Of a DNA stretch of 64,000 nucleotides, positions 11,408 through 22,679 are shown piece by piece. A program made the translations under genes and the position numbers. The DNA is from Linanthus parryae. Lineage: Eukaryota; Streptophyta; Magnoliopsida; Ericales; Polemoniaceae. The stretch covers positions 81,199,495 through 81,263,494 of the forward strand of contig JALGPY010000005.1 in NCBI GenBank assembly GCA_023055425.1, in the 5' to 3' direction. Position 1 is the first letter of the stretch; every line of letters starts with the position of its first letter. The notes under the pieces are model-generated. The model ran no database searches and was not told the DNA's origin. It saw only the letters and a program-made list of their open reading frames with translations.

Positions 11408-14400
11408 AAACTTCTCCTACATGTCATTACTGCTGTAAAAGTGGTCATGTTAAAATGACTTGTCCTTTCAGAAGAAGAGACCCTCACATAATGAGGAACA
11501 CTTTTCCCTTTCAACTCAAATGACAAGTTAAGAAGATTCGGGTTCCTAAAGGGGTTATACCACCTAACATGGTTGATCCTGAATATGAATCTAAATTCCA
11601 AACTGGGTCTAACAACTGGGTAAGGCAGTGATTGGTGTTTGCAGGTTGTCACCAACATCAAAGAACATAAGTGGTTTATGGACAGTCGTTGCTCAAGACA
11701 CATGAGTGGAAAGAAATCTCTATTCTAATAATTGAAAAAGTAATCTGAAGGTTCAATTACACTTGGTGACAAAGGCAAATGCAATATTCTTTGTATTGGT
11801 AAAGTTGGTACAAATTCTGAAAACTCTATTTATGATGTGTATCTAGTTGAAGGTTTGAAATTTAACTTGCATAGTGTATCTCATCTTTGTGAAAAAGGCA
11901 ACAAAGTTATCTTTGATAAAGCGAAGGTTGTGGTGCAAAATGAGAAATCAGGAGATTGCATTCTCACAGCCTCTAGATCAAACAATGTTTATACTCCTCA
12001 GACTAACAAAGTTGCAGGTGAATGTTTGAAGTGTCTCAAGGCCATGAAAGAGGATTCAAGCTTTGGCACATTAAGTTCAAAGAAGATTAAATGTGCAAAG
12101 CATGTGATCAAGGCATACTATTCAGAATCTCCTTCAAGCCAAAGAAATTTGTAAGTACAACTAGACCTATTGAGCTGCTTCATATGGATCTATGTGGTCC
12201 TATGAGAACTCTTACTCCAATAGGTAAAATGTATATGCTAGTTGTTGTAGATGATTTTTCTAGATATAATTGGGTTATGTTTCTCAAATAAAAATCTGAA
12301 GCACTCTCTGAATTTTCGAAGCTTGCAGAGAACTTCAAAATATGAAAAACCTACCTGTAGCTTCAATTAGAAGTGATCATGGTAGAGAATTTGATCATTT
12401 AAAATTTGATTTGTTCTGTGATAAGCATGGTATTACTCACAAATTTTCATCTCCAAGAACTCCTCAACAGAATGGTGTTGTTGAATAAAAGAACAGGACT
12501 CTTGAAGATATGTCAGGGACAATGCTTCTTGAGAACAAGCCGCCAAGACATTATTGGGCAGATGCTGTGAATACAGCAAACTATATACTGAACAGGTGCT
12601 TGATCGGGCCTATTCTGAAGAAGACCCCCTATGAACTGTTCAAAGGGTGGAAGCCAAATATTTCATACTTCAGACCCTTTGGATGTACTTGTTTTATCCA
12701 CAACAATGTAAACGACAATATTGGTAAGTTTGATGCAAGAAGTGATGATGGTATATTTCTTGGTTACTCTCTGAATAGAAAGGCTTATAGGGTTAACCAA
12801 ACTGGTTGAAGAGAGCATTCATGTTAATTTTTATGAAAGCTATGATGGTTCTTTGAGTGAAAGTTTTGCAGACTTGAATTTGAACAAGCATGAATCATAG
12901 GAAGATAATGAGAATCACTGGGATTCAAGAAAGGCTCAGAAGAAAACAGAAGACATTTTCAAGACCTTGAAAATGGTGCTCAAGTCCTTGAAAATAAGCC
13001 TCAAAGCCTTGAAAAAGATTATCAGAAGGATACAAGTGACAGAGCCACTACTTGAAGACCAGAGAAGATCTGTGGAGAGTCTGAACCACGGTATCCAAGA
13101 AAGACATTTAAATATCTCTCATCTCATCCAGTTGACAATATCATCTCAGATCCTACCACTGGTAGATAAACTAGATCACATTTGAAGAACTTATGTGCTT
13201 TTAATGCTTTTATCTCTCTTGTAGAACCAAAACCTGTGATTGAAGCATTACAATAAGCAGACTGGATCATTGCTATGCAAAGTGAACTCAATGAGTTTGA
13301 AAGGAATAAAGAGTGGAACCTGGTTCCTCCAGCTACAAACCATTCTATCATTGGTACCAGATGGGTTTTCAGAAATAAGTTGGAAGAAAGTGGCAAAGTG
13401 ATCAGAAACAAAGCAAGGTTAGTTGTTCAAGGTTACAACCTTGAAGAATGTATTGATTATGAGGAAAATATTTCTCCAGTTTCCAGGTTAGAAGCAATTA
13501 GAATTCTGGTTGCATTTGCATGTCACAAGAACATGAAACTCTTTCAAATGGATGTAAAGTGTGCTTTCTTGAATGGCTACTTACAAGAAGAGGTTTTTGT
13601 TGCACAACCACGTAGTTTTGAAAATGACAAGTTTCCAGATCATGTTTACAACCTTGACAAAGCTCTCTATGGTTTGAAACAAGCTCCAAGAGCTTGGTAT
13701 GTAAGATTGTCAAAGTTTTTGCTTGAGAATAACTTCAAAAGAGGTTTAGTAGACAAGACACTTTTCATAAAGACACATGAGAAAGACTTGCTTGTAGTTC
13801 AGATATATGTTGAGGATATATTGTTTGGAGCTACTAATGATCATTTGTGCAGAGAATTGTCCAGTCTTATGAGCAAGGAATTTGAAATGAACATGATGGG
13901 AGAGTTGAACCTCTTCCTAGGACTTCAAATACATCAATTGAAGAAGGGAACCTTTCTACGTCAAATTAAGTACACTAGAGACTTACTAAACAAATATAGC
14001 ATGGCTCAATGTAAGGAAGCCAAGAATCCTATGAGTTCTGTACTGCCCTTAGACAAGGATGAATCAGGTAAGAGTGTAAATGTGAAATAGTATAGAGGTA
14101 TGATTGGATCCTTACTTTATCTCACAACAAGCAGACCAGATATTATGTTTAGTGTGTGTATGTGTGGTAGATTTCAAGCTGATCCAAAAGATTCACACTA
14201 GACTGTTGTGAAGAGAATATTGAGATATCTCGATGGTACCAAAGAGTTAGGCCTTTGGTATCCAAGATATTCTAACTTATTTTTGCATGGATTTTCAGAT
14301 GCTGATTTTGGAGGTTACAAAGTTGATACGAAAAGTACTTGAGGAACTTGCCAATTTATTGGATCAACCTTGATCAGTTGGCACTCCAAGGAACAGAATA

Positions 14401-14759
14401 TAGTTGCTCTATCAACAGCTGAAGCTGAATATATAGTTGGAGGAGCATGTTTTTCACAAGTACTATGGATTGCTCAACAGCTAAGAGATATTAGATTTGA
14501 CCTCAGGAGCATACCTATTAAGTGTGATAACACTACTACAATTTCCATTTCAAAGAATCAAGTGAAACATTTAAGAACCAAGCACATTGATGCCAGACAC
14601 CATTTCATAAGAGATCATGCTGAGAAGGGTGATATTATTCTTGAATTTGTTGCCACTAACATGAATATTGCAGATATCTTCCCTAAACCATTACCAGATG
14701 AAAGTTTCTCAGCTCTAAGATTGGAATTGGGAATGCTAAATAAAGATGCATTGGTTTAG
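11408..14759 (+). pseudogene. Sirevirus C gag (end)-protease-integrase-RT-RNase H, copy 1
   Basis: A gag zinc knuckle CHYCCKSGHVKMTC (CX2CX4HX4C) lies at 11422-11463. The protease motif reads WFMDSRCSRHMSG, with DSG changed to DSR. A GAG-pre-integrase part is shortened before the CKACDQG region. Integrase has LLHMDLCGPM, DDFSRYNW and a stop just after NGVVE, then YWADAVNTANYI. RT (open 13275-14090) has MDVKCAFLNG, GLKQAPRAW and a catalytic box YVED (13806-13817) instead of YVDD. RNase H has LSTAEAEYIVGGA and ends LNKDALV at 14759. Many stops interrupt it, including one at 14088. The linker between integrase and RT encodes repeats of CCTTGAAA in frame (near 12955-13015). Confidence 0.92.
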
Positions 14760-15215
14760 GGGGAGCATCAGGTAAGAAAGGTAAAGCTTTATATGTTTTC
14801 CAATTTTTGAACTGAATTTCAAATCCTTGAAAATTAGTTCAAAGATTTGGCTTTTATTTGTTGTAGTGTTACAGTCTTTCAAGACCTTGAAAACCTTTTC
14901 AAATCCTTGAAAATGAGTCTGCTACACTAATAGTTAATAATCTTGGATCATTCTATGTTGATTTATATATATGTAGAAATTTACTTAATATAGCCCCTAC
15001 CCTTTTCAAAAATTTGGTTTACCCAAAAATAGTATTATAATATTTTATTTTCTAACGGCATAAAAGATTTGGATTCTCTCTGTTTTTTGCAAATCGTTTG
15101 AGATAAGAGAGATACTAGTTTCATTTCGAAACTCAAACTCTTTCAGTATTTATCTTCTTCTCTTCTCCTTCACTCCGTATCATTCCACCTCTCTCTATTC
15201 TTCTACCAAACCCTA
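14760..15215 (+). other. C spacer between pol and env-like frame, copy 1
   Basis: Noncoding element sequence with CCTTGAAA-type motifs at about 14820-14915 and a pyrimidine-rich stretch before the env-like ATG, as in B and G. No gene seen. Confidence 0.6.
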
Positions 15216-15863
15216 ATGAGCACAAGGAGAGACTTAGACAAAATCAAGATGGCTGGAGGATCAAAACCTACGTCATAGAAGAAAAGAAAGGCAGCATTGG
15301 ATTAAGTTCAAGAGATTATTGAAGACTCTGCTTCAAATAACTCTGCTTATGAAGAACAAGAATCTTCACCAACCAAGAAGATGGTGATAAAAGATCAGGC
15401 TCCAGCAAGGCAGAAACAAACTACGGCATCAACACAAGAAAAGAGAAACGGAATCCATATTGGATGACCTAATAGAGTCAAGAAAAAGACAGTCTCTGAG
15501 GTCAAAGGAAAAGAAATTCTCATTCAAGACTCAGATTCTACTTTAGGATCCTATGGAGTGTACTCCATATCCAACAAAGGGAAACATGAGAAGGATCCAT
15601 TCTAGTCTGTCGAAGCTCCAAAAGCATGAAAGAAGAATCTCAAATATGTTTCTCCTCAGCAGAAAAGGCTAGCTGTAAAGAAGAAGCTGAAGCGTGGGAA
15701 GAAAGCCTTGGAAGGACTCACCTTCCTATTCAACAGTGTTATTGAGAACATCAGCTCCTTCATTGAGGAAATAGATGTGGTTTCACAAGAAGTTCAAGCC
15801 AACAATGAAGAAAGAGAGGAAGAGGAAGGAGATCAAGATGGAGACGAAGATCCAACTCCTTAA
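15216..15863 (+). pseudogene. Sirevirus C env-like gene, central domain missing, copy 1
   Basis: The frame spans 216 codons from ATG after AAACCCTA to TAA. It has the family N-terminus (MSTRRDLDKIKMAGG), lysine-rich middle and acidic C-terminus (EEREEEEGDQDGDEDPTP). Four or more in-frame stops occur, for example after SKPTS and ALD. The central domain carried by B and G is absent, so this copy is an internally deleted derivative. The segment VSPQQKRLAVKKKLKRGKK lies where the domain would join the tail. Confidence 0.72.
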
Positions 15864-16165
15864 TCTTGCCTACTCTTTCTTCCCCATCTCTCTTCTTAAA
15901 TTTTTTCCTCCAGACACTTGATCCAACATCTTCTGTCTTTTTGATGAAATTCAAAAAGGGGGAGAAGATTCTAGGAGTTAGTTTTTTTTCTTAGGTGTTA
16001 TTTGCTATTTTCTATTTGCTGAACTGTTTACTTTTTGTTGTAATTTGAATAAGTTGGATCTTTTTGCAATTACTTTGTAATTATAAATTGTGAACTAACC
16101 AGTATTTTTTTGCAGAAACTAAGGATCAAACAGAATTTGGTTTTGTCTTTCATCAAGGGGGAGAT
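15864..16165 (+). promoter_or_regulatory. C 3' untranslated region with two polypurine tracts, copy 1
   Basis: A proximal tract AAAAAGGGGGAGAA lies near 15953-15966 and the LTR-adjacent tract AAGGGGGAGA at 16155-16164, right before TGTAAG. Repeated tracts upstream of the 3' LTR are a known Sirevirus trait. A TTTTTTTGCAG pyrimidine-AG site near 16104-16115 recurs in B and G. Confidence 0.75.
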
Positions 16166-17386
16166 TGTAAGATCAAGTTGTGCAAGGCTTGAAATAGTTC
16201 AGCTATTTCAAGGCCTTGAACCAGCTTTCAAAGCCTTGTATTAGTCATCAGAGGCTTGAAAATAGTTGGATTCAAAGCCTTGAAACTGCTTATCCTGTGT
16301 GAACATTCTCAGGGGGAGTTTTCTACAAAGCTCCCTGAGTTTGATTCCCTCTCTATCTTTCATATGTTTGATTCACTTCTATCAGATGATGAAAGACAAA
16401 TTATTCTAACACATTTGAACATAGAATTTAATCTGTTTGACTTTGATATTGCAGGAAATTTTGTTTCTAAGTTTTGGAGGATTGTTTCCCAAACTGAATT
16501 GCTGCAGATTTGGAAATAGTTGGACACTTCAATCATGTGATCAATCGAACGTCTCTCATGGTGTTTAAATGAGAGATTACAACAAAATCTCTGAAGATTG
16601 TGATCATCCAACCGTTGCAGAAGATGTCAAAAGAAGTCAAACACTGTTGCCTACAAAATAGGAAGTTTTTGCTGAAAATCTGGGAAAATTTGCAGAGCTT
16701 TTTGAAGTTTAAATATAGCTCAATTCTGAAGCAAAAAGATACAACAATCAATTGGCAAAAACAGATAAAGAGTTCTCGATTTGAAAAGCATCAAAGAAGT
16801 TCATCATTCTTCCAATCCATACACAGAAGATCACTACATACTTCACAGCATTTCTATACACTAAGTGTTCTCTTGTATTGTACTCCATTGGTAGATCATT
16901 TATGTAGTATCTCTAGATTATTCTCAAGGATTGGTCAAAGTGAACATTAGAGAATTCTTAGTTAACCAGTTAGCTAGAGCGGGTACTAGACAGGTTAGGG
17001 AAAACCACAAGCTGTAACAGATTAAGGGAACTCTCTATGCTTGAGTTCTAGAGCTTAGCATTTTATTAATAATAATTGTGTTGAAAATCCTGTAGGGATC
17101 TAATCCCTGAGGTAGAGACGTAGGTCCAAGTGGACTGAACTCTATAAATCACTTGTCTCTTGCATTTACAGTTCAATCTTTTTCATAGTATTTGCAGCAG
17201 ATAAAACTGTCTGTTATTCAAGGGTTTCAACTTGATTTCAAGTCCTTGAAAATGGCTTACTTGCTTTATACAAACTGCATTTCTTCAAAAGGCTTGAACT
17301 TGTTTTCAAGGCCTTGAACTTCACTATTTTTACAAGTTTTCAACTTCCTAGCTAGCTTTGCAAAAAGTTGGCATACTCTATTCAAC
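16166..17386 (+). repeat. 3' LTR of Sirevirus C, copy 1, cut by duplication junction
   Basis: It begins TGTAAGATCAAG and is identical in layout to 38932-40210. It carries CAAGGCCTTGAA motifs at about 16190-16285 and again at 17215-17330, and the sequence GTTAGCTAGAGC shared by all Sirevirus LTRs here. It ends at CTCTATTCAAC, where the tandem unit restarts. Confidence 0.9.
17143..17149 (+). promoter_or_regulatory. TATA box in Sirevirus C 3' LTR, copy 1
   Basis: TATAAAT in the context GAACTCTATAAATC is preserved in the C and B LTRs (for example 42476-42482 in B) about 230-300 bases before the LTR end. It is a plausible core promoter, inferred from position and conservation. Confidence 0.5.
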
Positions 17387-17387
17387 C
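17386..17387. other. Tandem duplication junction
   Basis: Left of the junction is the C 3' LTR; right of it is the integrase C-terminal region of B. Neither neighbour continues normally: the LTR should go on with an AC-rich and C-rich tract as at 40151. The first 15 bases after the junction (17387-17401) are identical to 17465-17479, 78 bases downstream. Confidence 0.85.
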
Positions 17388-18409
17388 ATCTCATACTTCA
17401 GGTGCTTGATCAGGCCTATCTTGAAGAACACCCCCTATGAACTCTTCAAAGGGATTAATCCAAACATCTCATACTTCAGACCCTTTGGTTGCACATGCTA
17501 TGTATACAATAATGGTAAGAACAACTTGGGTAAGTTTGATGCAAGAAGTGATGAAGGTATATTTCTTGGTTACACTCTTACTAGCAAAGCTTATAGAAGT
17601 TATAATAAAAGAACCAATTTGGTTGAAGAAAGTATTCATGTTATTTTTGGTGAAAGCTATGATGGTTCTTTGAGTGAAAGTTTTGCAGACTTGAATCTGA
17701 ACAATCATTAATCGGAAGAACAAGCTGAGAACTCTCTTGGTTTCAAGAAAGGTTCAGAAAGAAACAGAAGCCATTTTCAAGACCTTGAAAACAGGTCTCA
17801 AGGCCTTGAAAATAGAGATCAAAGCCTTTACAAAGATAATCAGAAAGAGATGAATGATCAGGCCACTTCTAGAAGACCAGAGAAGATATATGGAGAACCT
17901 GAACCATGGTCTCCAAGACAGAGATTTTAATTTATTTCATCTCATCCAGCTGAAAAAATCAACTCAGACCCAACCACTGGTACAAAAACAAGATCAAAGT
18001 TGAAGAATCTTTGTGCTTTCAATGCTTTCATTTCTCTTGTATAACCAAAAACTATGAACGAAGCTTTACAAGAAGCAGACTCGATTATAGCTATGCAAAG
18101 TGAACTCAGTGAGTTTGAAAGAAACAAAGTGTGGAACCTAGTTCCTCCACCGACAAACCAGTCTGTCAATGGTACCAGATGGGTGTTCAGAAACAAATTG
18201 GATGAGGATGGCAAAGTGATTAGAAAAAAACCAATGTTAGTTGCTCAAGGTTACAATCAAGAAGAAGGTATTAATTATGAGGAAACTTTTTCTCTAGTTG
18301 CCAGGTTAGAAGCAAATAGAATTCTTCTTGCATTTGCATCTTTCAAAATATGAAACTATTTCAAATGGATGTAAAATGTGATTTTCTTAATGGCTACATA
18401 CTAGAAGAA
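17387..18409 (+). pseudogene. Sirevirus B pol: integrase end, linker and RT start
   Basis: The fragment opens at RPILKNTPYELFKG and SYFRPFGCTCYVYNN, the C-terminal part of copia integrase. A linker follows with three CCTTGAAA repeats (17775-17835), then RT (SELSEFERNKVWNLVPPP, GTRWVFRNKL, RLEANRILLAFAS). Stops occur at NNH, QRF and ISLV, and a frameshift lies near 18348. The gene is cut by element A at 18415 and resumes at 25914. It has about 75-80 percent visible similarity to C pol. gag, protease and the integrase catalytic core of B are not in the window. Confidence 0.88.
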
Positions 18410-18414
18410 GTTTA
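18410..18414. repeat. Left target-site duplication of element A
   Basis: GTTTA precedes the 5' LTR and is repeated at 25909-25913 after the 3' LTR. Joining the flanks restores a continuous B RT reading. Confidence 0.93.
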
Positions 18415-19549
18415 TGTTGGAATAGATGCCCTAGAGGCAATCTAGTTTAGTGTGAACTAATTATGGCTATAATATTCATTGTATTATTTGTTGGATATTT
18501 AATATAATGAAGTTCTTAGATTTACAATCGTGTTGTTTATCTTAAATAATTCTAGTCCAGTATAATGATTAATGGGACAATCATCTATAGACTAGTATGG
18601 GGTTGAATTTATATGGAAATATCATGGTCCAACACATGGGTGTGCATTAAGGGTAATGGCACACTGGATTGACCCATCTCCGAGAAGGCTACATACAAGT
18701 TATGTTAAGCCACGAGTGCTTCTCGAGGTGCAATGGTATTGTCATCCTTAGACTTGAATTCGCTAGATATTCTAGTTGTGGATTATTGTGATTTTGGTAG
18801 CGTTAAACGCTACACCATAACTGGGTAGTTATAAAGGCGTGTACTGGACACAATAAGAAGCAATCTTAGATCATAGTGGACGTAGATAGAATTTGTCCCT
18901 CCCACATAATGGGAGAAAATATCCGAGGCCACTCGAGGGATAGTGCTCATAGAATGTCTAGTCAGACTCAAATAAATCAATATGGGATAATGATGTTATT
19001 TGCACCAATAAGGCTATTCCCATGGATCAAGAAACTATGGATTGAATATACGAGTGTGACTTGTATGTCTCGTGTCCAATCCGGATATAGAGACAAAGGG
19101 ATGAGACTATTACTTGTACAAGGTTTGTCGGATGACTATTCTATTAGTTGGCTAGAATGGATGTTTTGCAAGAAACCGCTCCATATTAGCAAATTGTTGC
19201 TACCAACTAGATAGAACCTATGGGGTAACACGCTATATAGATTTGAACTAGATTGTGGAATTAATTAATAGGATTAATTAATTAGACGGATCACTTTGCA
19301 ACGCCTTGCAAACTTAGTGGGACTATTTTGCAAGGAAGGGACTAAAGCGAATTCTAGTAGGACTAGAATGGGTCCTTTAGGTAGTTGGCAAGGATTTGTT
19401 GGACTATATAAAGGACACTCCTTCCTTCCTTCCCACACTTATGATCCTTTAGTTCACAACTTGAGTGGGAGAGAACAAAAAGGAGAGAGCTAGCAAGCAA
19501 GGAGATACCCGTCCGCCACCCCTTGCCGCCGGCCATCCCGTCGGCCCAA
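18415..19549 (+). repeat. 5' LTR of element A, missing its last ~286 bp
   Basis: It aligns with 24486-25622 from TGTTGG onward and departs right after CGTCGGCCCAA. The 3' LTR continues for another 286 bases to CCCTACA. The loss removes the LTR end and the usual primer binding site position. Confidence 0.92.
19405..19413 (+). promoter_or_regulatory. TATA box in element A 5' LTR
   Basis: TATATAAAG, same context as in the 3' LTRs (GGACTATATAAAGGACAC). The LTR truncation begins about 140 bases downstream. Confidence 0.5.
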
Positions 19550-20519
19550 ACAACTTGTGAGATTTATTTTATTTAGTATAGTTGTTAGCTAGTGCTAGAT
19601 AGAGTAGATTGTTAGCCAATATTGAAGAAAAGAAGCCCAAAGCCAAAGGATCCACAAAAGATGGAGCATGGAGCATTCCACATGACTATGAAGGATGGAC
19701 CAAAATATGAAGACGCATGGAGATGTGTTTGCTTTTAGGGTTCATAGGTAATTCCATTGGCTTGGAGTTATCTTAGTCTAGAAAAGGCCATATTCACATC
19801 ACGTTTTATATTGTTTTGTGGTTGTTTATTTTATTGTCTTATTTTTTTGTGGTTGGTGTATGGATGATGCATGCAATTAGGATAATAAGATAATTAGACA
19901 ACCCGGATCTATTATTTGGAGTTGTGCCCAAAATCAAATAGATAGATTAGTTTATATGGATAAACAAAAACAATTAAAATTGAATTTAAAATCCCTCAAA
20001 ATTCAAATATTGTGTTTTTGCCTTCTCGTTATTTAAACACTCATTATCATCATGATTTATCAAGTTCGCGCGTGCCATAGCATGGTGACTTGATACATAA
20101 TGATGGAATGCGATGGCACAAGCAATTAATGTGCAACTGTTTAAGTTAGAGGTTGAACACAACTAGGCTATTAATATGATTAAAAACCTTGAGGCAATCA
20201 ATTGGAATTATCCATACGGATGGATAAACAAGGAGGTATTTGCCCAATTGAACCAAGAGTTGCGTAGAGATGCAATTGGAATTGTTCCTACCTAAAGTAG
20301 TCGAATTATGGGTGACTTGCCAAAGTAAGCTCATAAAGAGATGAAACATGGATCATGGCCCACTAGAAAATATAAGGATATTTTCCGCATTAATATCTTG
20401 AGGGTTATTAATCCGTAGAAAAATAGTGGGAGCTATATTTGATAAACTAGCCGTTATTGAATATAGTCAAAAATTCACAAATACTAAAACTTGCGTATTT
20501 TCCTTTTGTAGAATTCCAA
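19550..20519 (+). other. Element A leader region or replaced sequence
   Basis: About 970 bases lie between the truncated LTR and gag. No primer binding site of the usual TGGTATCAGAGC type is visible and no coding domain is recognised. It may be the native leader joined to the LTR by a deletion, or partly foreign. An AT-rich stretch is followed by ordinary mixed sequence. Confidence 0.5.
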
Positions 20520-21353
20520 ATGGCAAACAACTGATCGAGTTCACATCATTCCCTACGATCTGTCCTTGAGAAGGACAAGCTCTCTGGAACCAACTTCCTT
20601 GATTGGTACAGAAACTTGAGAATTGTTCTCAAGCAAGAGGAAAAGCTGTACGCAATAGAGGAGCAAGTTCATGAATGTCCAAAGAACCAAACACCTGCGG
20701 CCCTAAAGGCGTATCAAAAGCGCGTTGATGACGCTAATGATGCGGCCTGCCTTATGCTATGCACCATGACTTCTGAGCTTCAGAAGCAACACGAAAACAT
20801 GAATGCTGTCGATATGATCGAGCATCTGAAGCAGCTCTTCCAAGAGCAGGCAAGGGTTGAGAGGTACGAGGTCTCTAAGGCATTGTTCAAGTGTCATCTG
20901 GCAGAAGGGAACCCGGTGGGACCCGATGTACTCCGTATGATCGGGTACTTGGAGAATCTCGCCCGACTAGGGTTCCCGGTCGGCCAAGAGTTGGCCGTCG
21001 ATCTCGTGTTGCAATCGTTGCCCGAGAGCTATGGACAGTTCATCATGAACTATAACATGAACGAGATCATGAAACCACTGTCAGATTTGCTCAATATGTT
21101 GAGGACAGCTGAACAAAGCATCAACAAGGGAAAGGGAAAGACCATTATGATGGTGCAGAAAGGAAAAGGCAAAAGGTTTGCCTCATCCTCCAACGTTAAA
21201 GGCAAGTCAGTTGCCAAGTCCAAGGAACCTGTCCTTAAGCCTGTTTGTGGCATTGCCAAAGGTGTGACTAAAGGTGAATGTCACTAATGCAGTCAGCCTG
21301 GACACTGGAGGAGGAACTGCCCAAAATATCTGGAGGACAAGAGGCTTGGAATA
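20520..21353 (+). pseudogene. Element A gag with zinc knuckle, broken
   Basis: ATG at 20520 opens MANN followed at once by a stop (20532-20534). The same frame then runs LRSVLEKDKLSGTNFLDWYR, a typical start of copia gag polyproteins, and stays open to 21287. The zinc knuckle (21279-21320) fits CX2CX4HX4C, ending GHWRRNC, but its third position is a stop codon (21285-21287). Gag would package the RNA and form the particle. Two stops mean it is dead. Confidence 0.9.
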
Positions 21354-22679
21354 GTGATTCCACCACCACCAGGTATTTTTGTTGTAGATTTCAATTTAAC
21401 TGTCTCTACATCATGGGTATTAGATACTGGATGTGGATCTCACATTTGTCGAAATGTGCAGGATCTAAAGAGAAGTAGAAGATTGGCTAAAGGGGAGATA
21501 GATTTGCGCGTTGGAAATGGAGCAAAAGTTGCTGCGTTGGCCGTAGGCGTGTGCGAACTATCTCTGCCTTCAGAATTAGTTTTAGAATTAAATAATTGCT
21601 ATTTTGTGCCTGCTATGAGCGGAAAAATTATTTCTATTTCTTGTTTGGACAAGGAAGATTTTATTATTTCAATAAAGAACAATTGTTGTTACTTTTATTT
21701 TAATAATATTCACTAATTTAGTGGGCAATTATTTAATGGACTGTATGTCCTTGATCTAAGCAATCATGTCTACAACATTAATACCATGAGGATTAAAATA
21801 CATGATTTAAATCCTGCTTACTTATGGCACTGTCGTTTAGGCTATATAAACAAGAAGCGTGTATCTAGACTCCATAAGGATGGACTACTAGACTCATTTG
21901 ATTTTGAATCATATGAGACATGTGAGGCTTGTTTATTGGGAAAAATGACAAATTCCCCTTTCAATAATAAAGGAGAAAGGACTAGTGAGCAATTGGCGCT
22001 CATACATACAGATGTGTGTGGGCCATTTGCCACGCCTGCAAGGGGTGGTTATGTCTAATTCATTACATTTACTGATGATTACAGTAGATATGGATTTGTG
22101 TACCTTATGAGGGCCAAATTCGAATCCTTTCAAATGTTCAAAGAATTCAAAAGTAAAGTAGAGGAGAAACTTGGCAAAAGTATCAAGGCTCTACGATCAG
22201 ATCGTGGAGGAGAATACTTGAGCCAAGAGTTTGATGACTATCCTAGAGAGTGTGGGATCGTGTCCCAACTCACTCCACCCGGAATGCCAGAATGGAATGG
22301 TGTGTCTGAGAGGAGGAATCGAACCCTATTGGATATGGTTCGATCTATGATGTGTCGAACCGATCTACCATTATCATTTTGGGGCCACGCTCTATTAAGT
22401 GCAGCTTTCACCAATAACCGTGTTCCATCTAAATAAGTCCTGAAGACACCACATGAGATGTGGAGTGGGAGGCGTCCCACACTGTCGTTCATGAGGATTT
22501 GGGGCTGTGATGTCTATGTAAAACGTTTACAATCAGACAAGCTAGGGCCGAAATCGGATAAGTGTAAATTTTTGGGGTACCCTAAGGAAACTAAGGGTTA
22601 CTACTTCTACAATCCAACCGAGAACAAAGTGTTTGTTGCTCAGACCGGCGTGTTTCTAGAAAAAGAGTGTTTTCTATAA
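21354..22679 (+). pseudogene. Element A protease and integrase, broken
   Basis: The protease active site is intact as WVLDTGCGSHIC. The GAG-pre-integrase and zinc-binding part follow (LWHCRLGYINKKR, CEACLLGKM), then the integrase core with LIHTDVCGPF, SDRGGEYLS and NGVSERRNRT, giving the three acidic catalytic positions. Stops occur after FNNIH (21714-21716), GGYV (22056-22058) and VPSK (22434-22436). The C-terminal part with IWGCDVYVKR and KCKFLGYPKETKG ends at 22679. Confidence 0.9.

Larger units (their letters stand above)
1..17386. repeat. Tandem duplication, copy 1 (left part outside window)
   Basis: This whole stretch recurs at 22714-40152 in the same orientation. The offset is 22713 at the left and becomes 22760 after a microsatellite expansion and 22766 after a 6-base insertion in copy 2. 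By eye about 40 substitutions separate the copies, near 0.2 percent. The shared block ends after ctctattcaac: copy 1 then jumps into an integrase fragment of element B at 17387, whereas copy 2 runs on through the rest of the same LTR. The left limit is the window edge, not a real boundary. Confidence 0.97.
5632..17386 (+). mobile_element. Sirevirus C, copy 1, truncated at the duplication junction
   Basis: This is a copia element inserted in the B env-like gene. It starts at TGTAAC right after the TSD CTTTC. Its order is 5' LTR (holding two nested solo LTRs and cut short), an env-like fragment, gag zinc knuckle, protease, integrase, RT, RNase H, its own env-like frame, polypurine tracts and 3' LTR. 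In copy 1 the last 58 bases of the 3' LTR and the right TSD are missing, because the duplication junction falls at 17386. The intact right end is at 40210 in copy 2. Confidence 0.88.
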
